Below are positions 8,013-16,987 of a stretch of DNA of 32,406 nt, in pieces. The DNA is from Promethearchaeota archaeon. GTDB taxonomy: Archaea > Asgardarchaeota > Lokiarchaeia > Sigyniarchaeales > SOKP01. Both the position numbers and the translations under genes were made by a program. How positions within the stretch are numbered: the first letter of the stretch is position 1; the number at the start of each line of letters is the position of its first letter. Where the stretch lies: the NCBI GenBank assembly GCA_016840085.1, contig JAEOTA010000037.1, positions 1 through 32,406 of the forward strand, read 5' to 3'. The notes beneath the pieces were generated by a model. It did not search any database. It had not been told where the DNA came from and worked only from the letters and a program-made list of their open reading frames with translations.

Positions 8013-9116
8013 ATGACTAAAGTTGATTATTACGAAATAGTAAGACAAAAACTGCAAATTGGACGAATAAATGCTCCTAAACACAAAAAAATATTCAAAT
8101 TAATGAAGATCTTCTGGAATGAAGAAGAGATAAAAATTCTGTCCCAATTTAATAATGTTGGTATAAAAACATCACTAAAAGAATTACATAAAAAAACAGG
8201 TTTATCAGAAGAAGAAATAGAAGAACTATTAAGAAGATCGGCAAGAAATGGTACTATTTTAAAATCTGGTTCAGATTATAGATTATTACCTCTTGTACCG
8301 GGTATATTTGAAATGTATTTCATAAGACGTAAGGATTCCCAAGAAAATCTTCACAGAGTTGCGGAGATTTACCGATACATTTTTAAGAACAGGGCACCAA
8401 ATTTAGAGAATATTGATAATATCAGAAGAGGATTCCGTCCTTTGCTTCCATATGACTCTGAGGAGAAGCTAATTAAAGTTGATAAATCTTTTGACGTTGA
8501 GACTCAAGTTCTTCCTTTTGAGGTTGTTAAAGATATGATAGATAAAAATGAATCATTTGCAGTTGTACCTTGTCAATGTCGGTTAATTGGCGAATATACG
8601 GGTGAACCCTGTAAACAAGCGCCTGCTGAAATGGGTTGTTTTTTGACTGGAGAAGCAGCGGAAAGGCAGATCGCTTATGGGGCAAAAAGACTAACAAAGG
8701 AAGAAGCTATTGACTTTATTAGAGAAACTGAAAAAGCAGGGCTTGTTCATAATACTATTGCGGATACCAGTAAGGACACCTCAGAGTGGATTTGCAATTG
8801 TTGCAGTTGCCATTGTGGAGTACTTCTTCCAGCAAAATTATATCATTATAAAGGCGTTTTTCAGACCAATTTTGCACCTGAATTTGATATGAAACTCTGT
8901 ACAAAATGTGAAATATGTATGGAAAAATGCCCAAATGAAGCAATTTATCATATCTGGCCAAATAAGCCGGATTCTTCAGACGAAAGAATGAAAGTCAGAG
9001 AAGAAATGTGTATAGGATGTGGAACTTGTGCTGTGAATTGTCCTAATAACGCAATCAAAATGGTAAAAGTAAGAGATGAATATCCTAAAGGAATAAGTTT
9101 AAATATTTTTGGTTAA
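8013..9116 (+). CDS. winged-helix and double [4Fe-4S] ferredoxin-domain protein
   Basis: This is a 367-residue cytosolic protein. Residues 35-92 look like a winged helix (ILSQFNNVGIKTSLKELHKKTGLSEEEIEELL, then a wing ending in SDYRLLPLVPG). A middle region has clustered cysteines: C187, C189, C200 and C209, then WICNCCSCHCG with C261, C263, C264, C266 and C268. The C-terminus has two ferredoxin motifs, C296-x2-C-x2-C-x3-CP and C333-x2-C-x2-C-x3-CP. That is 17 cysteines, enough for two [4Fe-4S] clusters plus further metal or redox sites. Similar ferredoxin-like proteins occur in anaerobic archaea next to redox enzymes. The joining of a DNA-binding-like domain with iron-sulfur clusters could make it a redox-sensing regulator, but electron transfer is equally possible. 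Confidence 0.82.
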   Translation: MTKVDYYEIVRQKLQIGRINAPKHKKIFKLMKIFWNEEEIKILSQFNNVGIKTSLKELHKKTGLSEEEIEELLRRSARNGTILKSGSDYRLLPLVPGIFEMYFIRRKDSQENLHRVAEIYRYIFKNRAPNLENIDNIRRGFRPLLPYDSEEKLIKVDKSFDVETQVLPFEVVKDMIDKNESFAVVPCQCRLIGEYTGEPCKQAPAEMGCFLTGEAAERQIAYGAKRLTKEEAIDFIRETEKAGLVHNTIADTSKDTSEWICNCCSCHCGVLLPAKLYHYKGVFQTNFAPEFDMKLCTKCEICMEKCPNEAIYHIWPNKPDSSDERMKVREEMCIGCGTCAVNCPNNAIKMVKVRDEYPKGISLNIFG

Positions 9117-9358
9117 GTTTGAACTTTTTCTAAGTTTAAATTCTTATTTTTAAAAACTTTCCCCAAGTAATTCTACAAAAACATCTATAAAATGAATCTA
9201 GGATGATAAGTAAAAAAAATTCGATGATTTAATCTAATTTCTGGAAGAATAAAAACCAATAATTATTTTAATAATTTAAAATCGTTGGGGTTTTAATATT
9301 AAAAACTAAAATCATATATAATTCCATTAACAAAAGACTTAATTTTTTTATCTGAAAT
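9117..9358. other. intergenic, no gene seen
   Basis: AT-rich spacer. T-runs near 9125-9160 could terminate the upstream gene, and the TATA-like AATCATATATAA near 9310 may serve the LRR gene. I see no open frame of note. Confidence 0.3.
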
Positions 9359-10882
9359 ATGCATTTAAATCAGATAATTATATTGTTAATTATTTCATTA
9401 ATTACTTACTACATAGCTATTAGTTCTTTTAACCAAAAAAAAGAATTTAAAATTAACCAGTATCTCAAACTAAAACTTGAGGGTGGAAGGACTAATATCT
9501 ATGTAAATAATCGATGTTTTATACAATGTATGTACCTTTTATTAAATATTCCTGTTGATAGAATTGAAGAGTATGATGAGATTAAATCTATTGATGAGGT
9601 TTCAGTAAAACTGGATCGGTCTATGGAAAGAAATCATAGAAAAATTCCTCCTGAGACAGAATTTTGGGGGCATTGTTCAAATATACAAGCATGGGCCGAT
9701 AATGAGTATGATACAAGAATTCTCCACCGTAATTTAGCGTTTCCTTTATTAAAAGCTCTCGTTGATGCTGGGGATCCTATTGCTAAACGAAAATTTAAAG
9801 AAGAAATAGCAATAAGATATGCAACTGGCCATCCTACAGTTATTAGGTTCTTAACACAAAATGGTTATTTATATTATTTAACAGAAGATGAGTTTGAAAG
9901 CATGTTAATTGATATAGATTTCCCAAGTATTGATGAATATGCCCGAAAAATCTTACCATACTTAAAAAATGTTAAAGATCCTGAATCTATCAAACAGATA
10001 AAAAAATATACAACAGGTTTTGTAAATAGATTCCATTTTAAATATAAATATTTAATATTATTGAAAGCAGTTGAGAAAATACCTGAATTATTGAGACAAA
10101 AGTTTGTTGAAATTATATATCAGAGATACAAAACAAATAGTAGCTTTCCTGTACTTAAATTCTTGGATAAGGCTCAAATTAATTTCAACAATTTAGACCT
10201 TAAGTTAATTACCTATAATAACAACCTAATTGGGATTATTTCGGATGCAAAAATTAATTTAAAAAATAAAATGATTGAGAATATTGAAGATATCAATGGA
10301 ATAGAAGAATTTTTTGAGCCTATTGAAGAAATCGATTTAAGTAATAATAGGATAAAAAAGATGAAGGGACTTGAAAAGCTCTGTAATTTAAAAAAATTAT
10401 ATTTAAAAAACAATTATATTGAAAGAATTGAAGGTCTGGAAGAACTTAATAATTTAGAATTATTAGACCTTTCAGGAAACATTAATATCGACGAAATTCC
10501 TGATAATTTAAATGAGTTAACTTATCTTAAAACAGTTAAACTAACAGGCTGTAGGATTAAGAAGTTTTCAGAATCAGTTTCACGATTTTTTTGGATGGGA
10601 CAAAATTTTAGATATTATACTCAATATACTGATAAAGATATTAAATATTATGAAAAAACTCATACTTCAAAAGCAAGTAATAATGGAAGATTATACAAGA
10701 ATTTTGTAAAGTGGTTGTTTAAACTCCGTGGAATAATGAGACAATTCAACTTTGATTATGATGTTATTGAAAAATTTGAAAGAAAAAACAATACACCCGC
10801 AGTATGGTCAGGAAAACCTACAATTGCTTTTTTGAAATATCTTGATGATAGATATCAAAAAAGAATTACTGATTTCTTTTAA
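9359..10882 (+). CDS. membrane-anchored leucine-rich repeat protein
   Basis: This is a 507-residue protein with an N-terminal hydrophobic anchor at 4-22 (QIIILLIISLITYYIAIS). Residues 30-300 are largely helical and include EFWGHCSNIQAWADNEYD at 101-118, a motif I associate with archaeal LRR proteins of this architecture. At least three leucine-rich repeats follow at 321-402 (EEIDLSNNRIKKMKGLEKL, LKKLYLKNNYIERIEGLEEL, LELLDLSGN.NIDEIPDNL). The C-terminus is basic and aromatic-rich. LRR proteins bind other proteins, so a scaffold or recognition role is likely; a specific partner cannot be read. NadA converges on it with a 19-base gap. Confidence 0.8.
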   Translation: MHLNQIIILLIISLITYYIAISSFNQKKEFKINQYLKLKLEGGRTNIYVNNRCFIQCMYLLLNIPVDRIEEYDEIKSIDEVSVKLDRSMERNHRKIPPETEFWGHCSNIQAWADNEYDTRILHRNLAFPLLKALVDAGDPIAKRKFKEEIAIRYATGHPTVIRFLTQNGYLYYLTEDEFESMLIDIDFPSIDEYARKILPYLKNVKDPESIKQIKKYTTGFVNRFHFKYKYLILLKAVEKIPELLRQKFVEIIYQRYKTNSSFPVLKFLDKAQINFNNLDLKLITYNNNLIGIISDAKINLKNKMIENIEDINGIEEFFEPIEEIDLSNNRIKKMKGLEKLCNLKKLYLKNNYIERIEGLEELNNLELLDLSGNINIDEIPDNLNELTYLKTVKLTGCRIKKFSESVSRFFWMGQNFRYYTQYTDKDIKYYEKTHTSKASNNGRLYKNFVKWLFKLRGIMRQFNFDYDVIEKFERKNNTPAVWSGKPTIAFLKYLDDRYQKRITDFF

Positions 10883-10901
10883 AATTGTAAATTTTTAAGA
10901 T

Positions 10902-11846
10902 TTATGAGTATTTTAACATTTTTTCTATTGGTTTTAAGGCTCTTTTAGCAATCTCTGAAGGTACTTTAACCTCAAACGTTTTATCATCCAAATGTTCAAG
11001 AAGATGTTTGATATGTTCTAACTTATTTTTTTTCATATCAAGACACGTGATATCATCTTTTAATAAATGATAGGTTTTATTTGGAAAATCTTGAGCCATC
11101 CTTTCTAGCATACCATGCTCTGTTCCAATAATAAATTCAGTCTCTTTTGATGGGCTCTGCTTTACCCTATTGTACATTTGGGCAGTTGATCCAATGAAAT
11201 CTACCGTATCTCTTACTTCTCTCCTGCATTCTGGATGAACTAATATTATCGCACTAGGATGTTCCTTTCTTGCATTTTTAACATCATTAATAGAGATTTG
11301 AGAATGTACAATGCACTGTCCTTCTCTAGGCATTTTCACAGTTTGGATTTTTGACTTTTGTTCAGCATAATCAGCTAAATTGGCATCTGGTCCAAAAAGC
11401 ACTCGATCAACTTGATATTCCTTACTAATATTTCGCACTATATTTACTGCATTTGAGGAAGTGCATGAAATATCTGATTCTGCTTTTACTGCTGCAGTGC
11501 TATTAACATAAGTAACTACGGGAAGGTTAGGATACTTCTTTCGGAATAATTTTACCATTTTAGGATTTAAATAAGCTGCTAAAGAACAGCAAGCCTCTCT
11601 ACTTGGTATTAAAACATGTTTATCTTGATTTAATATTGAGGCTGTTTCAGCCATAAAAATTACGCCTGCAAATATAATATATTCAGAATGTGCTTTTTCT
11701 TTAGCAATTTTAGATAACTCTAGAGAACCTCCTAAATAATCAGCAATTTCTTGGATTTCCATTGATTGGTAATAGTGAGCAAGAATAATAACGTCTTGCT
11801 CTCTCTTTAGCTTTAAGATATCTTGTTGTAATTGTTTTATAGTCAT
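10902..11846 (-). CDS. nadA: quinolinate synthase NadA
   Basis: The 314-residue protein condenses iminoaspartate with dihydroxyacetone phosphate to quinolinate in de novo NAD synthesis. Family signatures are present: ILAHYYQ at 21-27, ACCSLA at 85-90, CTSSNAV at 128-134, HPECRREV at 204-211, GTEHGM at 241-246 and DITCLDMKK at 265-273. The three [4Fe-4S] ligands are most likely C87, C207 and C268. Length fits the short archaeal/thermophile form. nadB (or aspartate dehydrogenase) and nadC are not adjacent, so the gene is solitary. A short AT-rich promoter region precedes the ATG at 11846. Confidence 0.96.
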   Translation of the reverse strand: MTIKQLQQDILKLKREQDVIILAHYYQSMEIQEIADYLGGSLELSKIAKEKAHSEYIIFAGVIFMAETASILNQDKHVLIPSREACCSLAAYLNPKMVKLFRKKYPNLPVVTYVNSTAAVKAESDISCTSSNAVNIVRNISKEYQVDRVLFGPDANLADYAEQKSKIQTVKMPREGQCIVHSQISINDVKNARKEHPSAIILVHPECRREVRDTVDFIGSTAQMYNRVKQSPSKETEFIIGTEHGMLERMAQDFPNKTYHLLKDDITCLDMKKNKLEHIKHLLEHLDDKTFEVKVPSEIAKRALKPIEKMLKYS

Positions 11847-11966
11847 GTGCTCATTAAAATAATTTCACAACTTCTGATTTATATAAAAGGTTTAAGTTAA
11901 AATAAGTTCTCTTGTAATAAAAAATAAAACTAAAGAGAAAAAAAAGAAAATAAAAATTTTAACTAG

Positions 11967-12836
11967 TTAAATATTAAAAATTTCTCTAAATTTGTTTTGA
12001 TCAACAATATTAGCTGCCAAAATACTAGCCATAGAGCTAATACCTGTTTCATGGCCTTGCTTGTTAAAACCAGCGCAGAAATCACCACAGACATAAACAT
12101 TTTTAAACCTATGGATAATCATTAGCTCAAATGTTAAAAGAAAGACTTTTACATTAGTAATTACTCCAAAAACCCCAATTTTAGCTTCTTTATGAGAACT
12201 CCCTGCATTTTTGATAATTGTTTCTAGCACTGATTCGAGATCTGTCTCATCAAAGGAACTGAGACTATTGGAATTTATTATCACGTTAAAGTCATGATGT
12301 TGTTGTATTAATTCATTTAATGGTGATACAAATTTTGCTCCATAAGTGCCTTTTATACAGTGAGATCCAAAAAGATCCATTTCTCCTTTTTGTGTTTCAT
12401 CGGTTTGGTCATGCCAGTCTCTTAAATGAATGCATTGATATTCAACTCCACTACTTTCATTTGAATTTGATTCAGATGCCTTATTCATTAAATCTCGTAT
12501 AAATTGGTTTATTTTATCTCCTTCCCACAATCTTCTGCTTTCATCATAATCTATATGAACTCTATGCTTATAATCTTCTAGTATATGATGATAAGATATC
12601 GGTGCGCTAATCATTTCACTAATAGCATTCTGTTTCAACCAAGGTATAAATTTTTCTATATTTGCTTCATTTGCATCTCTGTTCTGATTTAAGAAGTATT
12701 CCATCCATTTATTTGAAACTTGTTCGTAGCCTAATTTTAAATCATCTTCACCAAGGGGGTGAATATCTAACGGTTCAATAAAATCATTTTGAACCGAACA
12801 AGTTATAATAATATTCAATTTTTTATTTACTTCCAA
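11967..12836 (-). CDS. isochorismatase-fold protein lacking the catalytic Cys
   Basis: The 289-residue protein fits the isochorismatase-like cysteine hydrolase fold. It has SVQNDF at 14-19 (acidic Asp18 kept), CIKGTYGAKF at 160-169, SSFDETDL at 193-200, IGVFGVITNVKV at 220-231 and VCGDFCAGFNKQGHE at 249-263. In active members the nucleophile is the Cys of a GVxTDxCV motif. Here the aligned residue is Lys230 (TNVKV). The Lys usually found before the SAF motif is also not evident. I infer a non-hydrolytic, binding or signalling role. It begins with TTG at 12836 (or ATT at 12839), inside the last codons of the WD40 gene and behind GGAGGAG, so the two are translationally coupled. About 60 residues of inserted sequence (90-150) make it longer than typical 180-220-residue members. 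Confidence 0.7.
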   Translation of the reverse strand: MEVNKKLNIIITCSVQNDFIEPLDIHPLGEDDLKLGYEQVSNKWMEYFLNQNRDANEANIEKFIPWLKQNAISEMISAPISYHHILEDYKHRVHIDYDESRRLWEGDKINQFIRDLMNKASESNSNESSGVEYQCIHLRDWHDQTDETQKGEMDLFGSHCIKGTYGAKFVSPLNELIQQHHDFNVIINSNSLSSFDETDLESVLETIIKNAGSSHKEAKIGVFGVITNVKVFLLTFELMIIHRFKNVYVCGDFCAGFNKQGHETGISSMASILAANIVDQNKFREIFNI

Positions 12837-15270
12837 AATTACGTCTCCTCCTCTTTCTCATTTTTTCATCTAATTCATCAATATCAATCTCTCTTTTTTT
12901 TCCACTACGCGGTTGTAATATCATCATTATGAAAATTATCAGAATAATACTGATTGAAGCGATATTTACTAATATTGAAATCAACCCAGGCATTTCAAAA
13001 TCTGGAAATATTGAAGGTAATCCGACTTCAATAAAGCCCCAGAAACTTAATAGAAATTCTACAATGATAATTTTAGCAAAATACTCATCAATAATTTTAC
13101 CGAGTGTGGATGCTAAGCCCTTACCAATTTTGATTTTGGGTTTTGATATTAAGGGATATATGAAATTATTTTTGAAAGTTTCAATGATTTTAAAATCCTC
13201 TTCATCACTTGTAGTTGATTCCGATGGGTCCAATAAGTTGGTATATTCTACTGTGATTTTTCTTATAAAGATAGTAGCAAAATCTTCAACGCAATAACCC
13301 TCATCAATCTGAAAAGTACAATCTGCATAATATATATCTTCAGGATCGTCAATTTTCTTAAATTTATCTAAAGAGCGTTTCGGATTTGTTAAAATCTTTA
13401 GAAAATTTTTCGAATAAGTAAAATCAGAAAATAGCAGATTATCTTTATCCCCACGATCATCTTCAATATCTATGTTAATATTATTTATTAAGGGAATAAA
13501 ACTTGTTGGGACTTTATCTAATACCATCAAAAATCGAATTTGGGTTTGGCTTCGATCCTTTAGGATGATGAAATCAGATTCTCCTTTTTGTGAAGTCATT
13601 TCTACAAAATTGGAATTTTCAATTCTTTCATCCATTTCTGAAGTAGTCATATATAATTTAAAACCCCATGGAATATCTGGTAATTTAAATATTGAATTTC
13701 TGATACTATGCCAATATGCTTCATAGTTTTGTTTTACTCCTAGCATAAATTCTTTTTGGGATTTTAATTTTGGTTCAAATTTCATGAATGATGGTATAAA
13801 AAGAGTACCGAGTTCTCGCATATTATAATCTATTTGTTCCGTTTTACCCGCTAACTCGATTTTCCTAGTTTTTATTAAACGTTTCTTTATTATATCATAC
13901 AAATTATTAAGTGATTCCAAATTTTCTGGACTATATTTTGCTATCTGTCTTAAATTGTCTCCATATATTTTTCTATATAACTCTGGATCATGTTCTTTTA
14001 CAAATTTTAATTGTTGAAGGAAATGCCACACACCACCAAAATTACGTAGAATAATAATTTTATTATATTTTGAAACAAAGATATAACGATTATCAGGAGT
14101 TATTTTAATATTTCGTACAAAATTTAAACCTTTTACCGGGACTTCATTCTCAGCATTTTTTACATCTTTTTCATATATATCCATGTAATAACTCATATCA
14201 ATACTTCTTATCCAACTCATTTCATTTAAATCCCAGATTTTAATTGTGTTATCTTTAGAAGCAGATATTAATTTATTATTATCACTTTGAACATCAATAG
14301 TTAAAACTGCTTCATCATGCTCTATTAAATCCTTCTTTTTAATATATTTATTAGCATAAGTTCGTTCCCAAATTGTTATTTTTGTATCATTAGAGGATGA
14401 CGCAATCATTTTACCATTTCTTATTATACTTATGTCTGTAATTGCCCCATCATGTTCACCAATTAGAGTTGAATCTGCCCCAGCTGAAATATTCCATAAA
14501 CTTACTTTACCATCTTTAGAACCAGTGACTAATATTTCTTCTTTCAAATCCCTATTTATCATAATTTTCGTGATCCATACATCATTTGTTCCAATAACAC
14601 TAGTATCTTCTGTTTGTTTAATTATTCCAGATTCATCGACAGAAATTTTCATTTTATTAATTGTGTTATCATAAGTTTTTTCCTTCCAAGTTGCATGTAT
14701 ATTATTTAATACATAATATAAGTGAAGTAGGTTGTCCTGATTTAGATCATTCTGAATTTTAATATCAAATATAGCTTTTGGATATTGCTCTGGATTTCTA
14801 TTACTTCCACCTAAAATATATGATTTATAATTTTTAAAATCCCATCTCCTTAAATCTAGGGTAAGCTTGAAACACCATATGTAAATAACTCCGATTATAC
14901 TCCCAGCAACTATAACCCACCATTTAGTATTTCCTATTTCAACAACGGTAGAATCAATGCATAAAAGCCAATTTGTAATTTTAGTAAATTTATTTTCTTT
15001 TTTTTCTGCGCTTAATATTATTTCAGGCTTAGTCTCCCCCTCTAGAAGTTCATCTATACTCCAAACTAGTAAGTATGGATCTTCGCGATCTTCACATTCA
15101 GAGCAAGATATTAAGAATTTACCATCAGGACTAATTTCAATATCTCTCACTTCAAGTTTATGATGCGATAACATAGTTTCGATTACTTTTTTAGAAATTT
15201 TGACTTCACTAGATCTGTACTCCGCTTTAGCTTTCTTAGAATTCTTACTTTCAAAGGATGATATTTCCAT
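12823..15270 (-). CDS. WD40-repeat protein with C-terminal membrane hairpin
   Basis: The start is taken at ATG 15270, behind AGTGATT; a GTG three codons upstream is also possible. The 815-residue protein carries WD40 repeats in its first 400 residues. Clear repeats end in GSKDGKVSLWNI, SSSNDTKITIWER and SASKDNTIKIWDL, with weaker blades before and after. The middle (about 430-720) is charged and unrecognised. Residues about 735-795 contain two hydrophobic helices followed by a very basic tail (GKKREID...RKRRRRNFGSK), so the beta-propeller probably faces the cytosol from a membrane anchor. Its 3' end overlaps the start of the isochorismatase-fold gene by 14 bases. WD40 propellers organise protein complexes; the partner encoded downstream is the obvious candidate. 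Confidence 0.82.
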   Translation of the reverse strand: MEISSFESKNSKKAKAEYRSSEVKISKKVIETMLSHHKLEVRDIEISPDGKFLISCSECEDREDPYLLVWSIDELLEGETKPEIILSAEKKENKFTKITNWLLCIDSTVVEIGNTKWWVIVAGSIIGVIYIWCFKLTLDLRRWDFKNYKSYILGGSNRNPEQYPKAIFDIKIQNDLNQDNLLHLYYVLNNIHATWKEKTYDNTINKMKISVDESGIIKQTEDTSVIGTNDVWITKIMINRDLKEEILVTGSKDGKVSLWNISAGADSTLIGEHDGAITDISIIRNGKMIASSSNDTKITIWERTYANKYIKKKDLIEHDEAVLTIDVQSDNNKLISASKDNTIKIWDLNEMSWIRSIDMSYYMDIYEKDVKNAENEVPVKGLNFVRNIKITPDNRYIFVSKYNKIIILRNFGGVWHFLQQLKFVKEHDPELYRKIYGDNLRQIAKYSPENLESLNNLYDIIKKRLIKTRKIELAGKTEQIDYNMRELGTLFIPSFMKFEPKLKSQKEFMLGVKQNYEAYWHSIRNSIFKLPDIPWGFKLYMTTSEMDERIENSNFVEMTSQKGESDFIILKDRSQTQIRFLMVLDKVPTSFIPLINNINIDIEDDRGDKDNLLFSDFTYSKNFLKILTNPKRSLDKFKKIDDPEDIYYADCTFQIDEGYCVEDFATIFIRKITVEYTNLLDPSESTTSDEEDFKIIETFKNNFIYPLISKPKIKIGKGLASTLGKIIDEYFAKIIIVEFLLSFWGFIEVGLPSIFPDFEMPGLISILVNIASISIILIIFIMMILQPRSGKKREIDIDELDEKMRKRRRRNFGSK

Positions 15271-15413
15271 CTTAATCACTTTTTATTAGATAAATTTTGA
15301 ATAATTTTTATTAGATTTATAATTATATGAAAGCAAATATATAAAAATTCTTAAGCTTCCTTCATAATACTAATCAAATTTAGAATCAAAATTTCATTCA
15401 TAAGTTCAATCAT

Positions 15414-15536
15414 GTGATAATTATTGAAGAATTAAAAGAATATAATGATGTATTATTGGTTACAGCAGAAGCGGTATTTCTTGAGCAAATAGAAAAAAAA
15501 ATCCTAAATTCTAACTTTTTTTTAAAATTATTCTGA
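15414..15536 (+). CDS. possible 40-residue small ORF
   Basis: A GTG-started open frame reads like protein (IIIEELKEYNDVLLVTAEAV, then a Phe-rich end) and overlaps the end of the convergent E1-like gene by nine bases. No ribosome binding site is obvious and I do not recognise it. It could be a remnant of a longer gene. Confidence 0.25.
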   Translation: MIIIEELKEYNDVLLVTAEAVFLEQIEKKILNSNFFLKLF

Positions 15537-16268
15537 GCAAAAACAACTTTCATTCTTAACAATATCTATAATATTAAACCTTAAATCAATTAAATTAACC
15601 ATTAGAACTCTATTTTCTAAATTTGGAAGACCTAATACCGTTTTTATTACTTCCAATGCTTCTAATGTGCCTAATATTCCAGGAGTAACCCCAATGACTG
15701 GTAAAGGACCTTCATCTGGGAGTGATTCTATAGGTTCAGAAAAAACACATTGATAACAAGCTGTTTTTTTTGGATTAATTGTTATAATCTGGCCATAAAA
15801 ATCTTTTATTCCGGCAATTACACATCTTAAATTATTTTCAATTGCAACTCTATTGACTAGAAATTTAGTTTTAAAGTTATCACTACAATCAACAATAAAA
15901 TCATAACTATCATCTCTGAGATATTTATATATTGAATTTTCATCAATAAATTCCTTATAAGTGTTAATTTCAACGTCAGAATTTAACTTAGTTAATACAT
16001 CTTTTGCTGATTCCGCCTTTGCTTTTCCAATTTGAGTTTCATTATAGAGTATTTGTCTTTGCAAATTCGAAATATCTAAAATATCATTATCTATTATAGT
16101 TAGGTTTTTAATCCCTGCTGAAACCAGATATAAAGCAAATGGAGAACCTAAACCTCCAGCTCCTATTTGTAAAACTTTTATTTTGGATAGTTTTTCTTGT
16201 CCTTTCTCTCCAATTAAAGGAGAGATAATTTGTCTTGAATATCGTTCTTTTTGCTTTTGAGTTAAGAT
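15528..16268 (-). CDS. E1-like / MoeB-ThiF-HesA family adenylyltransferase with apparent AUC start
   Basis: Read from ATC at 16268, this is a 246-residue enzyme that would adenylate the C-terminal Gly-Gly of a ubiquitin-like or sulfur-carrier protein. It shows ERYSRQI at 8-14, the nucleotide loop GAGGLGS at 36-42, IIDNDILDISNLQRQIL at 58-74, GKAKA at 81-85, DCSDNFKTK at 127-135 and a CYQC zinc pair at 171-174. The second zinc pair near the end is CFC (242-244), one residue tighter than the usual CxxC. The first standard start in frame, TTG 16064, would delete the whole nucleotide loop, so it cannot be right. Homologues begin with MLT-like sequences, exactly as encoded from ATC (initiator, Leu, Thr, Gln). 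GAGGTGA (16281-16275) precedes it by six bases and overlaps the stop of the Roadblock gene. No E2 is adjacent. The ubiquitin-like gene at 5895-6149 is a candidate substrate. Confidence 0.9.
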   Translation of the reverse strand: MLTQKQKERYSRQIISPLIGEKGQEKLSKIKVLQIGAGGLGSPFALYLVSAGIKNLTIIDNDILDISNLQRQILYNETQIGKAKAESAKDVLTKLNSDVEINTYKEFIDENSIYKYLRDDSYDFIVDCSDNFKTKFLVNRVAIENNLRCVIAGIKDFYGQIITINPKKTACYQCVFSEPIESLPDEGPLPVIGVTPGILGTLEALEVIKTVLGLPNLENRVLMVNLIDLRFNIIDIVKNESCFCSE

Positions 16269-16274
16269 TAGACT

Positions 16275-16649
16275 TCACCTCTTTAATATTTTTTTTATAT
16301 TCTTTATAGTTTCTTCAATCTCAATAAAAATTAAACCTAAATTGATATTTAAATCTACTAATATGACTAAAATAAATTGTTCATCTGCTCCAACAATAAG
16401 AAGCTGATAATCATTGAATTCAACCGTAAGATTGTTAACTTGGTTTTCTTTCACAGCTGTAACGGCAGTTTCAATCGCTCCAAACATTGTGGCTGCCATT
16501 GCCCCGAATTTTCTATCATCTATGTCCCTTGGTAGCCTTGATGCTATTAACAAACCGTTACGGTTTACAATAGCACTGCCTATGAAATCTCCTAAGATTT
16601 CCAACTTTTCTAATTCTTTATCGAGACTCTCAATTTTTAAATTATTCAT
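16275..16649 (-). CDS. Roadblock/LC7 domain protein
   Basis: The 124-residue protein has the Roadblock/longin-like pattern. An N-terminal helix is followed by GDFIGSAIVNRNGLLIASRLP (21-41), a central helix FGAMAATMFGAIETAVTAV (48-66), then strands LTVEFNDYQLLIVGADEQFILVILVD and a C-terminal helix. Roadblock proteins dimerise and regulate small GTPases or motors; they are numerous in Asgard archaea. The stop codon TGA (16275-16277) is part of the ribosome binding site of the E1-like gene, so the two are translationally coupled. No GTPase gene lies in this window. Family is clear; target is unknown. Confidence 0.9.
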   Translation of the reverse strand: MNNLKIESLDKELEKLEILGDFIGSAIVNRNGLLIASRLPRDIDDRKFGAMAATMFGAIETAVTAVKENQVNNLTVEFNDYQLLIVGADEQFILVILVDLNINLGLIFIEIEETIKNIKKILKR

Positions 16650-16759
16650 AGAAATTAATTAGCTTAATCATACATTCCTATTAGATAATAGTATATATAG
16701 GGTATCTAATAAAAAATTTACAATTTTTAACTAATCTAATTATAATAGAGTAAGAAAAC

Positions 16760-16966
16760 TTAAAACTTACGATAAAAAGATTTTTGTCCATTAAAAGGTC
16801 TATGCCTGTTTCTCCAGCTTGGTTGGCGGAGTTTAGCAGATTTTCCAAAGCCACAATAAGCACAAAATCTTTTTCGTCGATGATAAGAGTGCCTTCCACA
16901 TCGCCTACAAGTTTTATGGCTTGCAGCTTTGTTTTTTTTCCCTTTACTAGGAGTACCTTTTCCCAT
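16760..16966 (-). CDS. rpl37e: ribosomal protein L37e (eL37)
   Basis: The 68-residue basic zinc-ribbon protein of the large ribosomal subunit begins [20 protein letters not shown]. It has zinc ligands C20, C23, C35 and C38 (CRRCG, CAYCG) and the typical segment [19 protein letters not shown]. Length is close to archaeal eL37. It follows the LSm gene by 21 bases on the same strand, an arrangement conserved in archaea. Confidence 0.97.
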   Translation of the reverse strand: MGKGTPSKGKKNKAASHKTCRRCGRHSYHRRKRFCAYCGFGKSAKLRQPSWRNRHRPFNGQKSFYRKF

Positions 16967-16987
16967 TTTTCACTTCCTCCCTTTTTT

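Noticed and set aside
12929..13297. Plus-strand open frame of 122 codons
   Set aside because: It is opposite the WD40 gene's membrane region and is explained by complementary hydrophobic codons; it has no ribosome site or family likeness.
14900..14960. Internal membrane segment in the WD40 protein
   Set aside because: The hydrophobic stretch (VIVAGSIIGVIYIWC) fits a WD-blade strand pattern better than a membrane helix.
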